DNA of 64,000 nt, taken from NCBI RefSeq assembly GCF_003287895.1, contig NZ_CP030280.1, positions 2,548,501 through 2,612,500 on the forward strand, read 5' to 3'. The stretch comes from Blautia argi. GTDB taxonomy: Bacteria > Bacillota > Clostridia > Lachnospirales > Lachnospiraceae. The position numbers and the translations under genes were made by a program. This document shows, one piece after another, positions 1-9,542 of the stretch; within the stretch, counting starts at the first letter, position 1; every line of letters begins with the position of its first letter. A model generated the notes under the pieces. It made no database searches. It was given only the letters and a program-made list of their open reading frames with translations, and was not told the origin of the DNA.

Positions 1-548
1 AACACACCTCCGCCTTCTCCTTCCCAGGTTGCCCGCCAACTGCCGGAATCATAATAGCTCTGGGTTCGATACCAATCTGTAATAATCCAGTTGACACGCC
101 GAATCACGCCCAATTCTCCATTTTCTACCATTTCGTGCATCTTCCGATAAATACAGTTGGTTCTCTGGTTAAACATCATAGCAAAAACTACCTGGCTTCT
201 GTCCGCTGCCTCATTCATTTCCCGTACCTGTTTCGTATAGACACCTGCCGGCTTTTCACACAATACGTGAATTCCCTTTTCAAAGGCTTCCATAGCAAGT
301 GATGGGTGCTGATAATGCGGTACTGCAATCAATACAGCCTCACAGCAGCCACTTTCTAAAAGCTGGCTTCCCTCTTCAAAAATCTGTACTGATGAGGGCA
401 TATGTTCCCGACACCAGGTCTGTCTGGATTTTTGACGGTCTGCTACTGCTGCAAGCTCTAATGCCGGAACCTTGCCCTCCAGAATATTTTTTGCATGTGT
501 GGTTCCCATATTTCCGATACCGATAATTCCGATTTTTACTTTATTCAT
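1..548 (-). CDS. Gfo/Idh/MocA family oxidoreductase (3' part cut by window edge)
   Basis: This is the N-terminal part, about 182 residues, of an NAD(P)-dependent sugar dehydrogenase; the rest lies left of position 1. The start is ATG at 546-548, overlapping the stop of the upstream gene by 8 bp, which indicates translational coupling. A Rossmann GIGIGNMG segment lies near residues 8-15, and the EKP motif typical of the family follows at about residue 97 (HVLCEKPAGV). It is the last visible gene of the operon starting at 5892 and is a second, diverged copy of the dehydrogenase beside it. It probably oxidises a sugar or uronate derived from the imported oligosaccharide. Family assignment is firm; the substrate is not readable. 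Confidence 0.85.
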   Translation of the reverse strand, partial: MNKVKIGIIGIGNMGTTHAKNILEGKVPALELAAVADRQKSRQTWCREHMPSSVQIFEEGSQLLESGCCEAVLIAVPHYQHPSLAMEAFEKGIHVLCEKPAGVYTKQVREMNEAADRSQVVFAMMFNQRTNCIYRKMHEMVENGELGVIRRVNWIITDWYRTQSYYDSGSWRATWEGEGGGV

Positions 549-1581
549 TTACACTGTCCTCCCATCTTACCACACGATTGTTTTTTGCTGAATCATATAG
601 CCCTAACATAAGCTCAAATGTGTCCTCCGTCAAGTCAAGACTATTACAAAAAATCTTTTTCCTCTTAAGACATTCATAAAAATCCTGAATACACATGGAA
701 TGAGAGCTTCCCCAACATTTTTTTCCAAATTGTTGTCTTTCTATCTCAAAATTATACACTTCTCTTCCCTTTTCCTGCGAGTAAACTTCCAAATATTCTC
801 CTTCTATACAAATTTTCCCGCGAGAACATAGAATTTCCAGAAAAACAGGAGCATCTTCTGCATAAGCATTGGTAGCATAAAAACAAACCGGACGTCCTTT
901 TATTTCCATATAGGCTTCCATTGTATCCTCCACCTCAATGATGGATTTTAAGTGATGATTTTGAATAGAGGCTTCTGCCCTCTCCGGTTTTCCTAATAAA
1001 TAGACAAGCAAATCCAAGGTATGAATCGCCTGATTTATCAATACGCCGCCACCTTCTGTACTCCATTTTCCCCGCCATTTACTTTGCTCATAATATGCTT
1101 TTTCCCGATTCCAGGTTAAAAAAGCCCTTGCCCCTTTCAGCTCTCCTAAGTATCCGCTTTCCAATAGTTTCTTTCCTTTTCTGACCGCTGGATTATATCG
1201 GTTTTGGAAACAGATTCCTACTTCTTTCTGCCATTTTTTCTTCTCTTCTTTCAACGCTTCAAATTCCGCTTTTGAAATGGCCTGCGGCTTTTCCATAAAT
1301 ACGTGAACACCCTTTTTCACTGCTTCCAGAGCCATAGAAACATGTAAATAATGCGGTGTGCAAATATGCACAACGTCTAACTGCTCTTTTTCCAACATTG
1401 TGGTAAAAGATGAATACAGATGAATCTTTTTATTTTCATATTCCTCGCTATAGGTTTCTCCTCTTTCCAAATCTATATCTGCTGCAGCCACGATTTCCAC
1501 ATCTTCTAAGCCTTTTAATGCTGCAAAATGTATTTTCGCAATATTTCCGCAGCCAACAATTCCTGTTTTTAACACCGTCAC
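541..1581 (-). CDS. Gfo/Idh/MocA family oxidoreductase
   Basis: This is a complete 346-residue cytoplasmic dehydrogenase of normal family length. The N-terminus carries a Rossmann fold with GIVGCGNIA at residues 8-16 for NAD(P) binding. The EKP motif follows near residue 97 (FMEKPQAIS), and a GFO_IDH_MocA C-terminal domain contains the GGGVLINQAIHTLDLL stretch usual for this group. It lies 10 bp downstream of a sugar permease and is followed by another dehydrogenase with an 8-bp overlap. The tandem pair at the end of a GH105/ABC operon suggests sequential oxidation or epimerisation of a pectin-derived sugar. Family is clear; the exact reaction is inferred only from context. Confidence 0.9.
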   Translation of the reverse strand: MTVLKTGIVGCGNIAKIHFAALKGLEDVEIVAAADIDLERGETYSEEYENKKIHLYSSFTTMLEKEQLDVVHICTPHYLHVSMALEAVKKGVHVFMEKPQAISKAEFEALKEEKKKWQKEVGICFQNRYNPAVRKGKKLLESGYLGELKGARAFLTWNREKAYYEQSKWRGKWSTEGGGVLINQAIHTLDLLVYLLGKPERAEASIQNHHLKSIIEVEDTMEAYMEIKGRPVCFYATNAYAEDAPVFLEILCSRGKICIEGEYLEVYSQEKGREVYNFEIERQQFGKKCWGSSHSMCIQDFYECLKRKKIFCNSLDLTEDTFELMLGLYDSAKNNRVVRWEDSVNE

Positions 1582-1591
1582 CCCTCTTTTC

Positions 1592-2437
1592 TTATCCCTT
1601 TAATCCTGAAGTGGCAATTCCGTCAACCAGATATTTCTGAAATATAATAAAAATTGTCACAATTGGTATCAATGATAAAACAGCCATTGCAAACATTGCC
1701 CCATAATCGGAAGACGAACTTGGATCGGCAAAAAGTTTCAATGCCAATGCAACCGGATATTTTTTCGCATCATCAATATATAACAATGCAGACATAAAAT
1801 CGTCCCATCTCCACATAAAGGAAAAAATTCCTCCTGTTATCAAAGCCGGTGAAATCAATGGCAGCATCACTCTTGTGAAGATTCCATAATAAGAACACCC
1901 GTCAATTTTCGCCGCCTCATCAAGTTCTCTCGGAATTCCATTAATAAAGTTCATAATCAGATAAATAAAGAAACCCTGTACTGCAAAACAAAACGGTACA
2001 ATAAGCGGCGCAAAGCTTCCAATCCACCCTAACTTCTGATACCATAAATACTGCGGTACCATAAGAATCTGTCCCGGCAGCATCATGGAGGCTAACATTG
2101 CAGTAAACAATATTTTTCTTCCTTTAAATTTACATCTTGAAAATCCATATGCAACACAGGCAGAAGAAAACAAAGTTCCAATGGTTGCCACTACAGTAAT
2201 AAATAACGAATTTTTAAAGAATGTTCCAAAACTAACACCTGCAAATCCCTTCCAGCCATTCTCATAATTCTCTAATGTAAATGGTTTTGGCAGTAAGCTT
2301 TCTGCCGTAGAAAAAATAGTATTTGTATCTTTAAAAGAACTCATCAACATCCAAATTAAAGGATACAACATCAGCAGTCCAACACCACATACCAGCACAT
2401 GATAAATAATTTTTCCTGCTCTTCTTTTCTTTTTCAT
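1592..2437 (-). CDS. Carbohydrate ABC transporter permease, MalG/AraQ type
   Basis: This 281-residue inner-membrane permease has six predicted hydrophobic segments. Its cytoplasmic EAA loop (EAAKIDGCSYYGIFTRV) contacts the ATPase. Length and the short N-terminus fit MalG-type subunits, which pair with a UgpA/MalF-type partner, here the gene immediately upstream. ATG is at 2437, only 3 bp from the restored stop of that partner. No ATP-binding subunit is encoded in the operon, as is usual for this transporter class in Firmicutes, where a shared MsmK-like ATPase serves several importers (established for the class, inferred here). Confidence 0.92.
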   Translation of the reverse strand: MKKKRRAGKIIYHVLVCGVGLLMLYPLIWMLMSSFKDTNTIFSTAESLLPKPFTLENYENGWKGFAGVSFGTFFKNSLFITVVATIGTLFSSACVAYGFSRCKFKGRKILFTAMLASMMLPGQILMVPQYLWYQKLGWIGSFAPLIVPFCFAVQGFFIYLIMNFINGIPRELDEAAKIDGCSYYGIFTRVMLPLISPALITGGIFSFMWRWDDFMSALLYIDDAKKYPVALALKLFADPSSSSDYGAMFAMAVLSLIPIVTIFIIFQKYLVDGIATSGLKG

Positions 2438-2440
2438 CTT

Positions 2441-3365
2441 TTACTCCTGTTCATATACCCAATATTTTTTTGTTTTAAATAAAAGCAAGGTTAACAATCC
2501 TATAAATAACAGCATAATCCACGCCATTGCAGATGCATATCCCCGCATGATTGAAAGAGAACGCCTGTCTATACATATAAACTGCATAAAACAAGGTACT
2601 GTCCATAGGCTTTCCATCTGTAATAATTAAGCTCTGCGTAAAAGCAAGAAAACCATTTATCATCTGCATAACCAGATTGAAGAAAATTGTTGGCGTCAAT
2701 AATGGTAACGTAATCTTAAAAAATTTCACAAATTTATTTGCCCCATCTACGTCTGCAGCTTCATATAAATCCCGTGGTATCTGTTTTAATGCCGACAAAA
2801 AAATCAACATAGAAGAGCCAAACTGCCAGATTGCCAATAAGACCAAAGTCCAGATTGCAGTCTTTGTATTTCCCAGCCAGGCAAACTGTGTATCCAATCC
2901 AAACATTCCCAAAATACTGTTCAGCACCCCATCTGTAGCAAAAATTCTTCTCCATAATACTGCGACCGCTACCGAACCGCCTAAAATAGAAGGCAAATAG
3001 TATGCCGCTCTATAAAACCCGGTTGCTTTCGTTGATTTCACAAGAATCAGAGCAACAATCAAAGCAAAAATCAAACGTAAAGGAACCGATACAAATACAA
3101 AAAGAAACGTTGCCTTCACAGAATGCCAAAAAGTTTCATCTGCCGTAAATATTTCTATGTAATTATCCAGACCGGTAAAAACAGGCGGTGATAAGATATC
3201 ATAATCACAAAATGAATAATAAAGTGACATTCCCATAGGAATAATCAGAAACACCAGAAAGCCAATAATAAACGGCATACAAAATACCACACCTGCACTG
3301 CTTTCTTTATTTAAGAATTTGCGTAGTTTAAAATTCAATGTCCTCTCTCCTCTTTCTATGTTCAT
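2441..3365 (-). CDS. Carbohydrate ABC transporter permease, UgpA/MalF type (3' end frameshifted)
   Basis: This permease has six membrane segments and the EAA loop EAADVDGANKFVKFFKI. As written, the frame runs off at codon 273 and stops at 2475, giving an atypical C-terminus. Removing one C from the CCCC at 2541-2544 restores a normal end (GYASAMAWIMLLFIGLL, then a basic tail) and moves the stop to 2441, 3 bp before the next gene. The restored product is 307 residues. The corrected reading fits both the family and the operon spacing, so a sequence error is likelier than a broken gene. It forms the translocation pore with the MalG-type partner. Confidence 0.85.
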
Positions 3366-3387
3366 TTATTCATTGAAGCGTAATGCT

Positions 3388-4491
3388 TCATATAAAGCTA
3401 AAATAACCAGGGACTGTCCATATGCCATAGGCGCAATGAGAATTTTTTTTATAATATTCCGCATTGTTTCCCACACCGGTTCCGCCTGATACATTTAAAA
3501 CGGTTCCGTCTTTGTCAATATTTTTTAGAATTCCCCGTATTCCCCTTTTCACACACGGCAAATAGCTATCGTCTAAAATTCCGCACCTGATTCCTTTCAA
3601 AATTCCGGCTATAATTCCTGCAGAGCCGGATACTTCCTCATAACTTGTCGGGTCTGTTAAAACGGTATGCCACAATCCACTTTTTCCCTGTAATTTCTTT
3701 AAAGCCTCCACTTGAGCCTTATAAGTATCCACAAAAAATGTTTTTACTCCTGTTCCTAAAGTGCCTTTAAACATTTCTATATACTCCAGGATTCCCAAAG
3801 TAAACCAACTGTTTCCTCTGCACCAAAAAATCCCTCCAAAATTGTCCATACGTTCAAATGACCAGCCATGAAAAAACAATCCACTGTTTGTGTCATATAA
3901 ATATTTAATATGTATTAAAACTTGATGAATGGATTCTTCCACCCAATCCTGACGTTTGTATTTCTGTCCCATCTTGTTCAAAAATAAAACCGCCATAAAC
4001 AAGGTATCTATCCACATCTGATTATCGTTTAGTCGAACTCCCTGCCGGTCTCCGTTGGCGCTGATAACATGCTGAAATCCCCCTTCTCTGGTCTTTGGAA
4101 TGCAATGAATCAGCCAGTCTGCCCACTCCAGACACAATGCTTCAAATTCCTTATCCTTGTATAACTCATTCAATTCTGCCAAAGTAAGCAATGGCGCTGT
4201 CGTGTTAATATTTCTGGAAGGAATGCCTTCCTCTATATTTCTTTGAAACCATTGATACAAAAATTCCTTATATTCTTCCTTTTTCTGAATTTTCATCACT
4301 TTTAAGATTCCATATAACCCAACTCCCTGTGGCCAGTCCCATTCTGAAATACCGAAATCTCTTTTAAAGAATCCTATGTGCTCTCCGCCTTCTTTTAAAC
4401 TTTCTTCATTTTCAGGAAGCCCCAGATGCATTAATTTTTGAATGACTAAGTCCAGCTTTTCCTGTATTTCTTCTCTATTTATATACTCCAT
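3388..4491 (-). CDS. Glycoside hydrolase family 105, unsaturated rhamnogalacturonyl hydrolase-like
   Basis: This 367-residue (alpha/alpha)6-barrel enzyme resembles B. subtilis YteR/YesR. Recognisable segments are EWDWPQGVGLYG near residue 51, LNDNQMWIDTLFM in the middle (the conserved Asp of GH105/GH88 lies in this type of stretch) and FWCRGNSWFTLG. The family removes the unsaturated uronic acid left by pectate or rhamnogalacturonan lyases, by vinyl-ether hydration. There is no signal peptide, so it acts in the cytoplasm on imported fragments. Its position between the binding protein and the permeases supports import followed by intracellular cleavage. Exact specificity (rhamnogalacturonan versus other unsaturated uronides) is uncertain. 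Confidence 0.88.
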   Translation of the reverse strand: MEYINREEIQEKLDLVIQKLMHLGLPENEESLKEGGEHIGFFKRDFGISEWDWPQGVGLYGILKVMKIQKKEEYKEFLYQWFQRNIEEGIPSRNINTTAPLLTLAELNELYKDKEFEALCLEWADWLIHCIPKTREGGFQHVISANGDRQGVRLNDNQMWIDTLFMAVLFLNKMGQKYKRQDWVEESIHQVLIHIKYLYDTNSGLFFHGWSFERMDNFGGIFWCRGNSWFTLGILEYIEMFKGTLGTGVKTFFVDTYKAQVEALKKLQGKSGLWHTVLTDPTSYEEVSGSAGIIAGILKGIRCGILDDSYLPCVKRGIRGILKNIDKDGTVLNVSGGTGVGNNAEYYKKNSHCAYGIWTVPGYFSFI

Positions 4492-4578
4492 ATGTAATGC
4501 TCCTGTTAAATATCTTATTTTTTCTTAAAGGAAAAGCTGCCGCCCCATTGATAAATGAAACCGGCAGCCCCTTATCTT

Positions 4579-5892
4579 CTATTTTTCTATTTTGGAAAAA
4601 ATTTCTGTTCCTTTTTCAAAATATTCTTTTGCTGCCTCTTCCGCAGTCATTTCTCCATAACCTATTTTTTCCTGAACTTTCTTTAAAGTATCTGACCATT
4701 CGGAAATTCCATCTGGATCTGGCGGTGACATAGGAGAACAATTCTCCGCTACTACATGGTTTACAAAATCCATGGCAACCTGTTCGCCCGGTGTCAGTTT
4801 ATCATAAATCGCTTCTGAAATAACGGTAGAAGCAGGTACTCCTCTCTCACTTAACAAAATATTATTTGCCTCTTCCGAATTAATCAAATAATTTAACACT
4901 TTTACCGCTTCATCAGGATACTTTGTATCCGCACTGATAGACCAAAACATTGCCGGTTTTAAGTAATTGGAAAGCTTTGGGTTGACAGTAGGCATAGTAG
5001 TAAGACCAATTTCCATACCTTCCGGCGCTGCTGCTTCAAATGCAGAATACAAGTTGCTGCCTCCATTCATGGTACACCAGGCCATTGTTTCCGGTCCTGA
5101 ACCATAAATCATAGGATCCTGCTCTACATTAAATCCCTCAATCACATCAGGAGTAATAATATATCCTTCTTTCACTCCGTCTTCCAACATTTTAAAATAT
5201 GGGACATAATCTTCTGCCTTCTCTAACGGCATACGGTCTGCCGGAACTTCAATCCCATCTCCCCGCAGCCATTCTTTAATCAGGTATCCATCATAAAAAA
5301 TTTTCGCACGATATCCGGTTTCTTCTGTTACCTGTTTTGCAATCTCTGTAAATTCCTCATAGGTCATATTATCTTTTATTGTAATTCCCAATTCGTCTGT
5401 CAAAGTCTTATTATAAAAGAGACAGGGAGAGTTTACTCCAGCTGCAATTCCATAATTTCCTCCCTTGACTTCTCCCATCATCAAAACATTCTCCGGAACA
5501 TTCGAAACGTCCAATGCTCCACTCTCAATATATGGCGTCAAATCTAAAAGCTGCTCTTTTTCTACATACTGGGTAATGGCAGATATATCCATTTGCAATA
5601 AGTCTGTCATATTTCCTCCTGCCGCTGACGTTGCCATCTTATTCCAATAATCTGCCCACTGGAAAAACTGTCCTTCAATGGTTACTTCAGGATTTTCTTC
5701 ATGATACTTATTTAATACCTCCTGGGTACGTTCATTTCTTACCTGATTTCCCCACCATGCCATAGACAATGTCGTCCCATTCTTCTCCTCTGCTTTCCCT
5801 TCTTCCTTTTCTCCACAGGCAGCCAGAGATGTTGCTGCAAGTGTTCCCGCTAAAAATAACGCAGCATATTTTTTCATTTTTTTTCTGTTCAT
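4579..5892 (-). CDS. Sugar ABC transporter substrate-binding lipoprotein
   Basis: This is a 437-residue extracellular binding protein of the MalE/UgpB cluster. The N-terminus has a basic start, a hydrophobic core and the lipobox LAAC with the lipidated Cys at residue 26. It is the first gene of the minus-strand operon, with an AAGGAGG ribosome site just before ATG 5892. An 87-bp gap separates it from the GH105 gene. It should capture the oligosaccharide and deliver it to the two downstream permeases. Context with GH105 and YesMN points to a pectin-derived ligand. Confidence 0.92.
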   Translation of the reverse strand: MNRKKMKKYAALFLAGTLAATSLAACGEKEEGKAEEKNGTTLSMAWWGNQVRNERTQEVLNKYHEENPEVTIEGQFFQWADYWNKMATSAAGGNMTDLLQMDISAITQYVEKEQLLDLTPYIESGALDVSNVPENVLMMGEVKGGNYGIAAGVNSPCLFYNKTLTDELGITIKDNMTYEEFTEIAKQVTEETGYRAKIFYDGYLIKEWLRGDGIEVPADRMPLEKAEDYVPYFKMLEDGVKEGYIITPDVIEGFNVEQDPMIYGSGPETMAWCTMNGGSNLYSAFEAAAPEGMEIGLTTMPTVNPKLSNYLKPAMFWSISADTKYPDEAVKVLNYLINSEEANNILLSERGVPASTVISEAIYDKLTPGEQVAMDFVNHVVAENCSPMSPPDPDGISEWSDTLKKVQEKIGYGEMTAEEAAKEYFEKGTEIFSKIEK

Positions 5893-6131
5893 TTTTTTCC
5901 TCCTTATCTTTGCTTCCTATCTCTTTGTTGTGTCTATATTATATAAAAAACATATTTCAAATAAAATCAATAAAATCCACTTCCCTTAGCACTATTCCCA
6001 CCCTCTACAGTAAAAAACCCTCTTTTTTGCACAGAATCCACTTCTCCTTCTGTAAAACAATTCTTTTATTGAGTTTTTGCTCTGTTCTGTATAATATAAA
6101 TATAGATTTATATGCACAATTGGAGATAACT
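5893..6131. promoter_or_regulatory. Divergent promoter region between the sugar operon and yesMN
   Basis: A 239-bp AT-rich gap separates the divergent transcripts. A TATAAT -10 box for the minus-strand operon is at 5938-5943. Another TATAAT for the plus-strand kinase gene is at 6090-6095. Neither has a convincing -35 box, which suits promoters that need an activator such as the YesN-type regulator encoded here. No clear operator repeat was recognised. Confidence 0.5.
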
Positions 6132-7970
6132 ATGAAAACACTTAAGAAACAATTTCAAAACAGTTCTTTAAAAGTAAAAATCCAACTGATTCTCTTTTCT
6201 TGTATCCTGTTTTTATTTATAGTAACCTTTATCGGTATTTACTGTGTTTCAAATTCTTTTGAAAATGCACTTTATCATTCTGCTTCCTCTTCGCTCTCCT
6301 ATTCAGCCTCTAATATTGAAAGCCATTTGAAGCAAATCGATGATTTAGCAGACTCTATATTTTCTGACAGCTTAATTCAAGAGCAACTCCCTTTGTTAAT
6401 AGAAACAAAGATCCGTGCAGAAAAAGAATTTTATAAAAATAATATTTATAATCAAATATTCAATTATCTGACTTCCGGAACAAATATGAATGATATTCCG
6501 TATATTTCTATTCTGCAGAGTGAAAACGAACTTGTAAGTACCTATTCTACCGAAAGTTCAAAATTATCAGATAAAATACGAAAAACTCTATACCACACTG
6601 CAAAAGAAGCTAATGGAAAGACGGTATGGATTACTGATTATTGTCAGGATTATGGTATTTTTCTAGTGAAAGAAATGAAAAAGATAAAAAATCTTGATTT
6701 TAATTCTTTAGGTGTTCTGGTGATTAACATTGATCTTCAGAATTTAATCTTCCGAACAAACGGACTCAGCACAAAATATGAAGATCCAAATTATCTTTTA
6801 CTGGAAAACAATCATGTTTTTTATCACGGAAAGGCCTTATCTATTTCTGACGCACAGTATTTAAAAGAGCATTTAAAACAGGGATATGGTATTTTTTCAC
6901 TCGGTGCAAAAAAAGTATTTGCCGTAAGGGATAGAATTCCCAATTATGACTGGGATTACATTTCCGTTGTTTCCTATGAATCCGTTGCCAATACTGTTTT
7001 TATTACCAGAAATCTGTGTCTGCTCTCTATCATACTTGCAATCCTATTTGCTTTTTTTGCCTCTTCCAGACTTTTGGAAGCTATCTTATATCACATTTAT
7101 TATTTGATTCAAAAAATGAAGAGAGTGGGAAATGGAAACTACGAACTTTCTGAAGCAGACCTCTGTTATCAGAATCGCTTTGATGAAATCGGTCATTTGC
7201 ATACTGCTTTTAATTCTATGACTGTAAAACTCGATACTTTAATCCGTCAAAACTACACCAACGAACTTCTCAAAAAGGAAGCTCAGTTAAAAGCCCTGGA
7301 AAGCCAGATGGATCCACACTTTCTCTACAACACGCTGGACTCTATTAACTGGAGAGCAAAAGCTTTAGAAGCAGAAGATATTGTGCAGATTACCACAGCC
7401 CTCGGAAATCTGCTTCGGATTTCCCTTGACCGCACACACACGCCATTTACTCTTGCAAAGGAGATAAATCTTTTAGAAAACTATATGGTGATTCAGAAAC
7501 TGCGTTATCCGCAGCGGCTAAATTATACTGTGGAAATCCCTCAGGAATGTTACAATCTGCAGATTCCCAAGTTTACCATACAACCCATTTTAGAAAATGC
7601 CATTCGCTATGGTTTGGAAGAAATGTCTGAAATCTGCTATATTTCTATCCGTGCTTCTATAAAAGAAACTACCTTGCTAATTGAAGTAAAAAACAATGGT
7701 TCCTCTTTTGAAGAACATCTTTTAGAAAAATTGGAAACAGAAGAAATTCAGCCTCATGGGTTTGGTATCGGACTTTTAAATATTCATAAACGACTGCTTC
7801 TCGCTTATGGTAACGATTACGGTTTAAGACTTATCAATGCAGAAGATGAACTGACAGGAGAAGAATATGCCATTGTCCAAATTGCGCTTCCTGCGATTTT
7901 ATCTGAAACAGAAGAGCATATTTCTCAGAGCATTTTAAATGAAAATGCGGAAAGAAAAAATCCTAAATAA
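6132..7970 (+). CDS. yesM: Sensor histidine kinase, YesM type (HAMP, His_kinase, HATPase_c)
   Basis: The frame is open from 5769, but the start is placed at ATG 6132 because GGAG lies at 6122-6125 and the earlier codons overlap the divergent promoter. The 612-residue product has a membrane segment near residues 15-40 and an extracytoplasmic sensor region. A second membrane segment follows at about 295-320, then HAMP, the His_kinase motif DPHFLYN with phospho-His 396, and a C-terminal ATPase domain (ILENAIRYG; GFGIGLLNI). YesM-type kinases sense extracellular sugars, usually with a binding protein, and phosphorylate a YesN-type regulator, here the next gene. It likely controls the divergent pectin operon. 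Confidence 0.9.
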   Translation: MKTLKKQFQNSSLKVKIQLILFSCILFLFIVTFIGIYCVSNSFENALYHSASSSLSYSASNIESHLKQIDDLADSIFSDSLIQEQLPLLIETKIRAEKEFYKNNIYNQIFNYLTSGTNMNDIPYISILQSENELVSTYSTESSKLSDKIRKTLYHTAKEANGKTVWITDYCQDYGIFLVKEMKKIKNLDFNSLGVLVINIDLQNLIFRTNGLSTKYEDPNYLLLENNHVFYHGKALSISDAQYLKEHLKQGYGIFSLGAKKVFAVRDRIPNYDWDYISVVSYESVANTVFITRNLCLLSIILAILFAFFASSRLLEAILYHIYYLIQKMKRVGNGNYELSEADLCYQNRFDEIGHLHTAFNSMTVKLDTLIRQNYTNELLKKEAQLKALESQMDPHFLYNTLDSINWRAKALEAEDIVQITTALGNLLRISLDRTHTPFTLAKEINLLENYMVIQKLRYPQRLNYTVEIPQECYNLQIPKFTIQPILENAIRYGLEEMSEICYISIRASIKETTLLIEVKNNGSSFEEHLLEKLETEEIQPHGFGIGLLNIHKRLLLAYGNDYGLRLINAEDELTGEEYAIVQIALPAILSETEEHISQSILNENAERKNPK

Positions 7971-7996
7971 TACGGTCTTTAGAAAGGAGTACCCTG

Positions 7997-9529
7997 ATGT
8001 TAAAACTATTAATTGTAGATGACGAAGAAATTGTCTGTAATACGATTGCAAAAGTAATTCCCTGGGAGGAACTTGGAATAACGCTAATCGGAACCTGTCT
8101 GGACGGAGTAGAAGCCTACCATACGATTCTGGACGAATCTCCGGACATTGTTATGACCGATATTCGCATGCCGGGTATTTCAGGTCTTGAGTTAATTGAA
8201 AGAATTTCTCATACAAATCTGAATACACAATTTATTATTTTATCCGGATACGGCGAATTTGACTATGCCAAACGCGCCATGAAATGCGGTGTTCGTCATT
8301 ATCTGTTAAAACCTTGCGATAATCCTTCTATTATCGACTGTCTGAACGCTGTGATAAAAGACTGCCAGGAAATTTATTCCCAAAAGGAATCTTTTACTTC
8401 TGACAATCAACTGCTGAAAAATCTCCATTATGCTCTGATTCAAAATGTCATTGATGAAGGAATTGCGCTTCCGGAAGGAGAATCCATTTCCTGGTCTTCT
8501 TATGAAAAATATCTGGATTTTACAGGTACTCCTTATCAGCTTTGCCGGATTTTCTATCTGGAAAAAGAGTATATGAACGATGCCGTTCACATAGCGGATA
8601 CTTTTTTTGAAAAACAGGCTCCTCATCTTCCTGTTTATAAAATTTATATTTCCAATGTTCTACTCCTGTTCTTCCCGAACTTTCGTTCAGACTACCGGGC
8701 AATGGACTGCTTTTTTTCAGCCTTATCCTTTCCCAATCAGAAGACCGCTATAGAATATGACCGTACCATTTATTCCGATTTAGGCTCTTTGCTGGAATAT
8801 CTTATTTCCAGATTAAGACGATTTGATGTCTTCTATTTTGCAGTAGAACACCGCCTTCTGCCAAATTTTAATTATGAACAGCTTACTGCACAGGCAAAAG
8901 AGCTTTGCCCCGCTCTTTTATCCCCTGACAGTTCTATACGGCAGCAGACTCGCCAAAAACTTCAGGAACTTCTGCAGGCTGCTTCAGGCAGAGATTTCCT
9001 GTTACAACTTTCTGCACAGATTCTTTTAACTGTCAGTACACGCCTTTCCTCGGGCAATGCAGCTTATATCACCGAATTTTTATCTGATGTTCAAAAGGAA
9101 TCTGAACTCTCTGTTATCCTAAATCGGGTTATGCAAAAAGTTGATGAGCTTGTGCGATTATCCCAGCATACCTCTGCTTCCTACAGTCCTTTTATCGAAG
9201 AACTGTTACACTATCTGGAAACTCACGTTTCCGATTCTAACCTGACTTTAAAGTGGATTGCGGAAAATCATTTGTATATGAATGTAAATTATGTCAGCCG
9301 CTGCTTTGTCAATGAAACGCACCAGAAATTTTCCACCTATCTGATGAATTTGCGTGTACAAAAAGCAAAAGAAATCTTATCCGATCAAAATCCGGATAAG
9401 ATTCAAAATGTAGCAGAATTAGTAGGCTGTGGCAACAACCCTTATTATTTTTCTAAAATTTTCAAAAAATGCACAGGTATGACACCTTCTGCCTATATCA
9501 GAAAAGTACAAAGAGAAAGGACGCTTTAA
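7997..9529 (+). CDS. yesN: Response regulator, YesN type (REC + AraC HTH)
   Basis: This 510-residue regulator begins with a receiver domain (VDDEE at 8-12, phospho-acceptor Asp 55 in MTDIRMPG). A long middle region follows, then an AraC-type double helix-turn-helix at about residues 415-510 (GCGNNPYYFSKIFKKCTGMTP). AGAAAGGAG precedes ATG 7997. It is 26 bp downstream of the kinase gene and presumably cotranscribed. Such regulators activate adjacent carbohydrate ABC operons, so the divergent 5892-1 operon is the natural target. Confidence 0.92.
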   Translation: MLKLLIVDDEEIVCNTIAKVIPWEELGITLIGTCLDGVEAYHTILDESPDIVMTDIRMPGISGLELIERISHTNLNTQFIILSGYGEFDYAKRAMKCGVRHYLLKPCDNPSIIDCLNAVIKDCQEIYSQKESFTSDNQLLKNLHYALIQNVIDEGIALPEGESISWSSYEKYLDFTGTPYQLCRIFYLEKEYMNDAVHIADTFFEKQAPHLPVYKIYISNVLLLFFPNFRSDYRAMDCFFSALSFPNQKTAIEYDRTIYSDLGSLLEYLISRLRRFDVFYFAVEHRLLPNFNYEQLTAQAKELCPALLSPDSSIRQQTRQKLQELLQAASGRDFLLQLSAQILLTVSTRLSSGNAAYITEFLSDVQKESELSVILNRVMQKVDELVRLSQHTSASYSPFIEELLHYLETHVSDSNLTLKWIAENHLYMNVNYVSRCFVNETHQKFSTYLMNLRVQKAKEILSDQNPDKIQNVAELVGCGNNPYYFSKIFKKCTGMTPSAYIRKVQRERTL

Positions 9530-9542
9530 TTTGCGTCCTTTT
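9516..9542. terminator. Intrinsic terminator between yesN and the convergent ABC operon
   Basis: AAAGGACGC (9516-9524) pairs with GCGTCCTTT (9533-9541) around an 8-nt AT loop, followed by more T on the plus strand. It overlaps the end of yesN and the end of the convergent ABC gene, so it probably works in both directions. Confidence 0.8.

Noticed and set aside
5769..6131. A longer YesM kinase starting at 5769.
   Set aside because: The extra 121 codons overlap the divergent binding-protein gene and its promoter and give low-complexity sequence; ATG 6132 has the ribosome site and fits the family.
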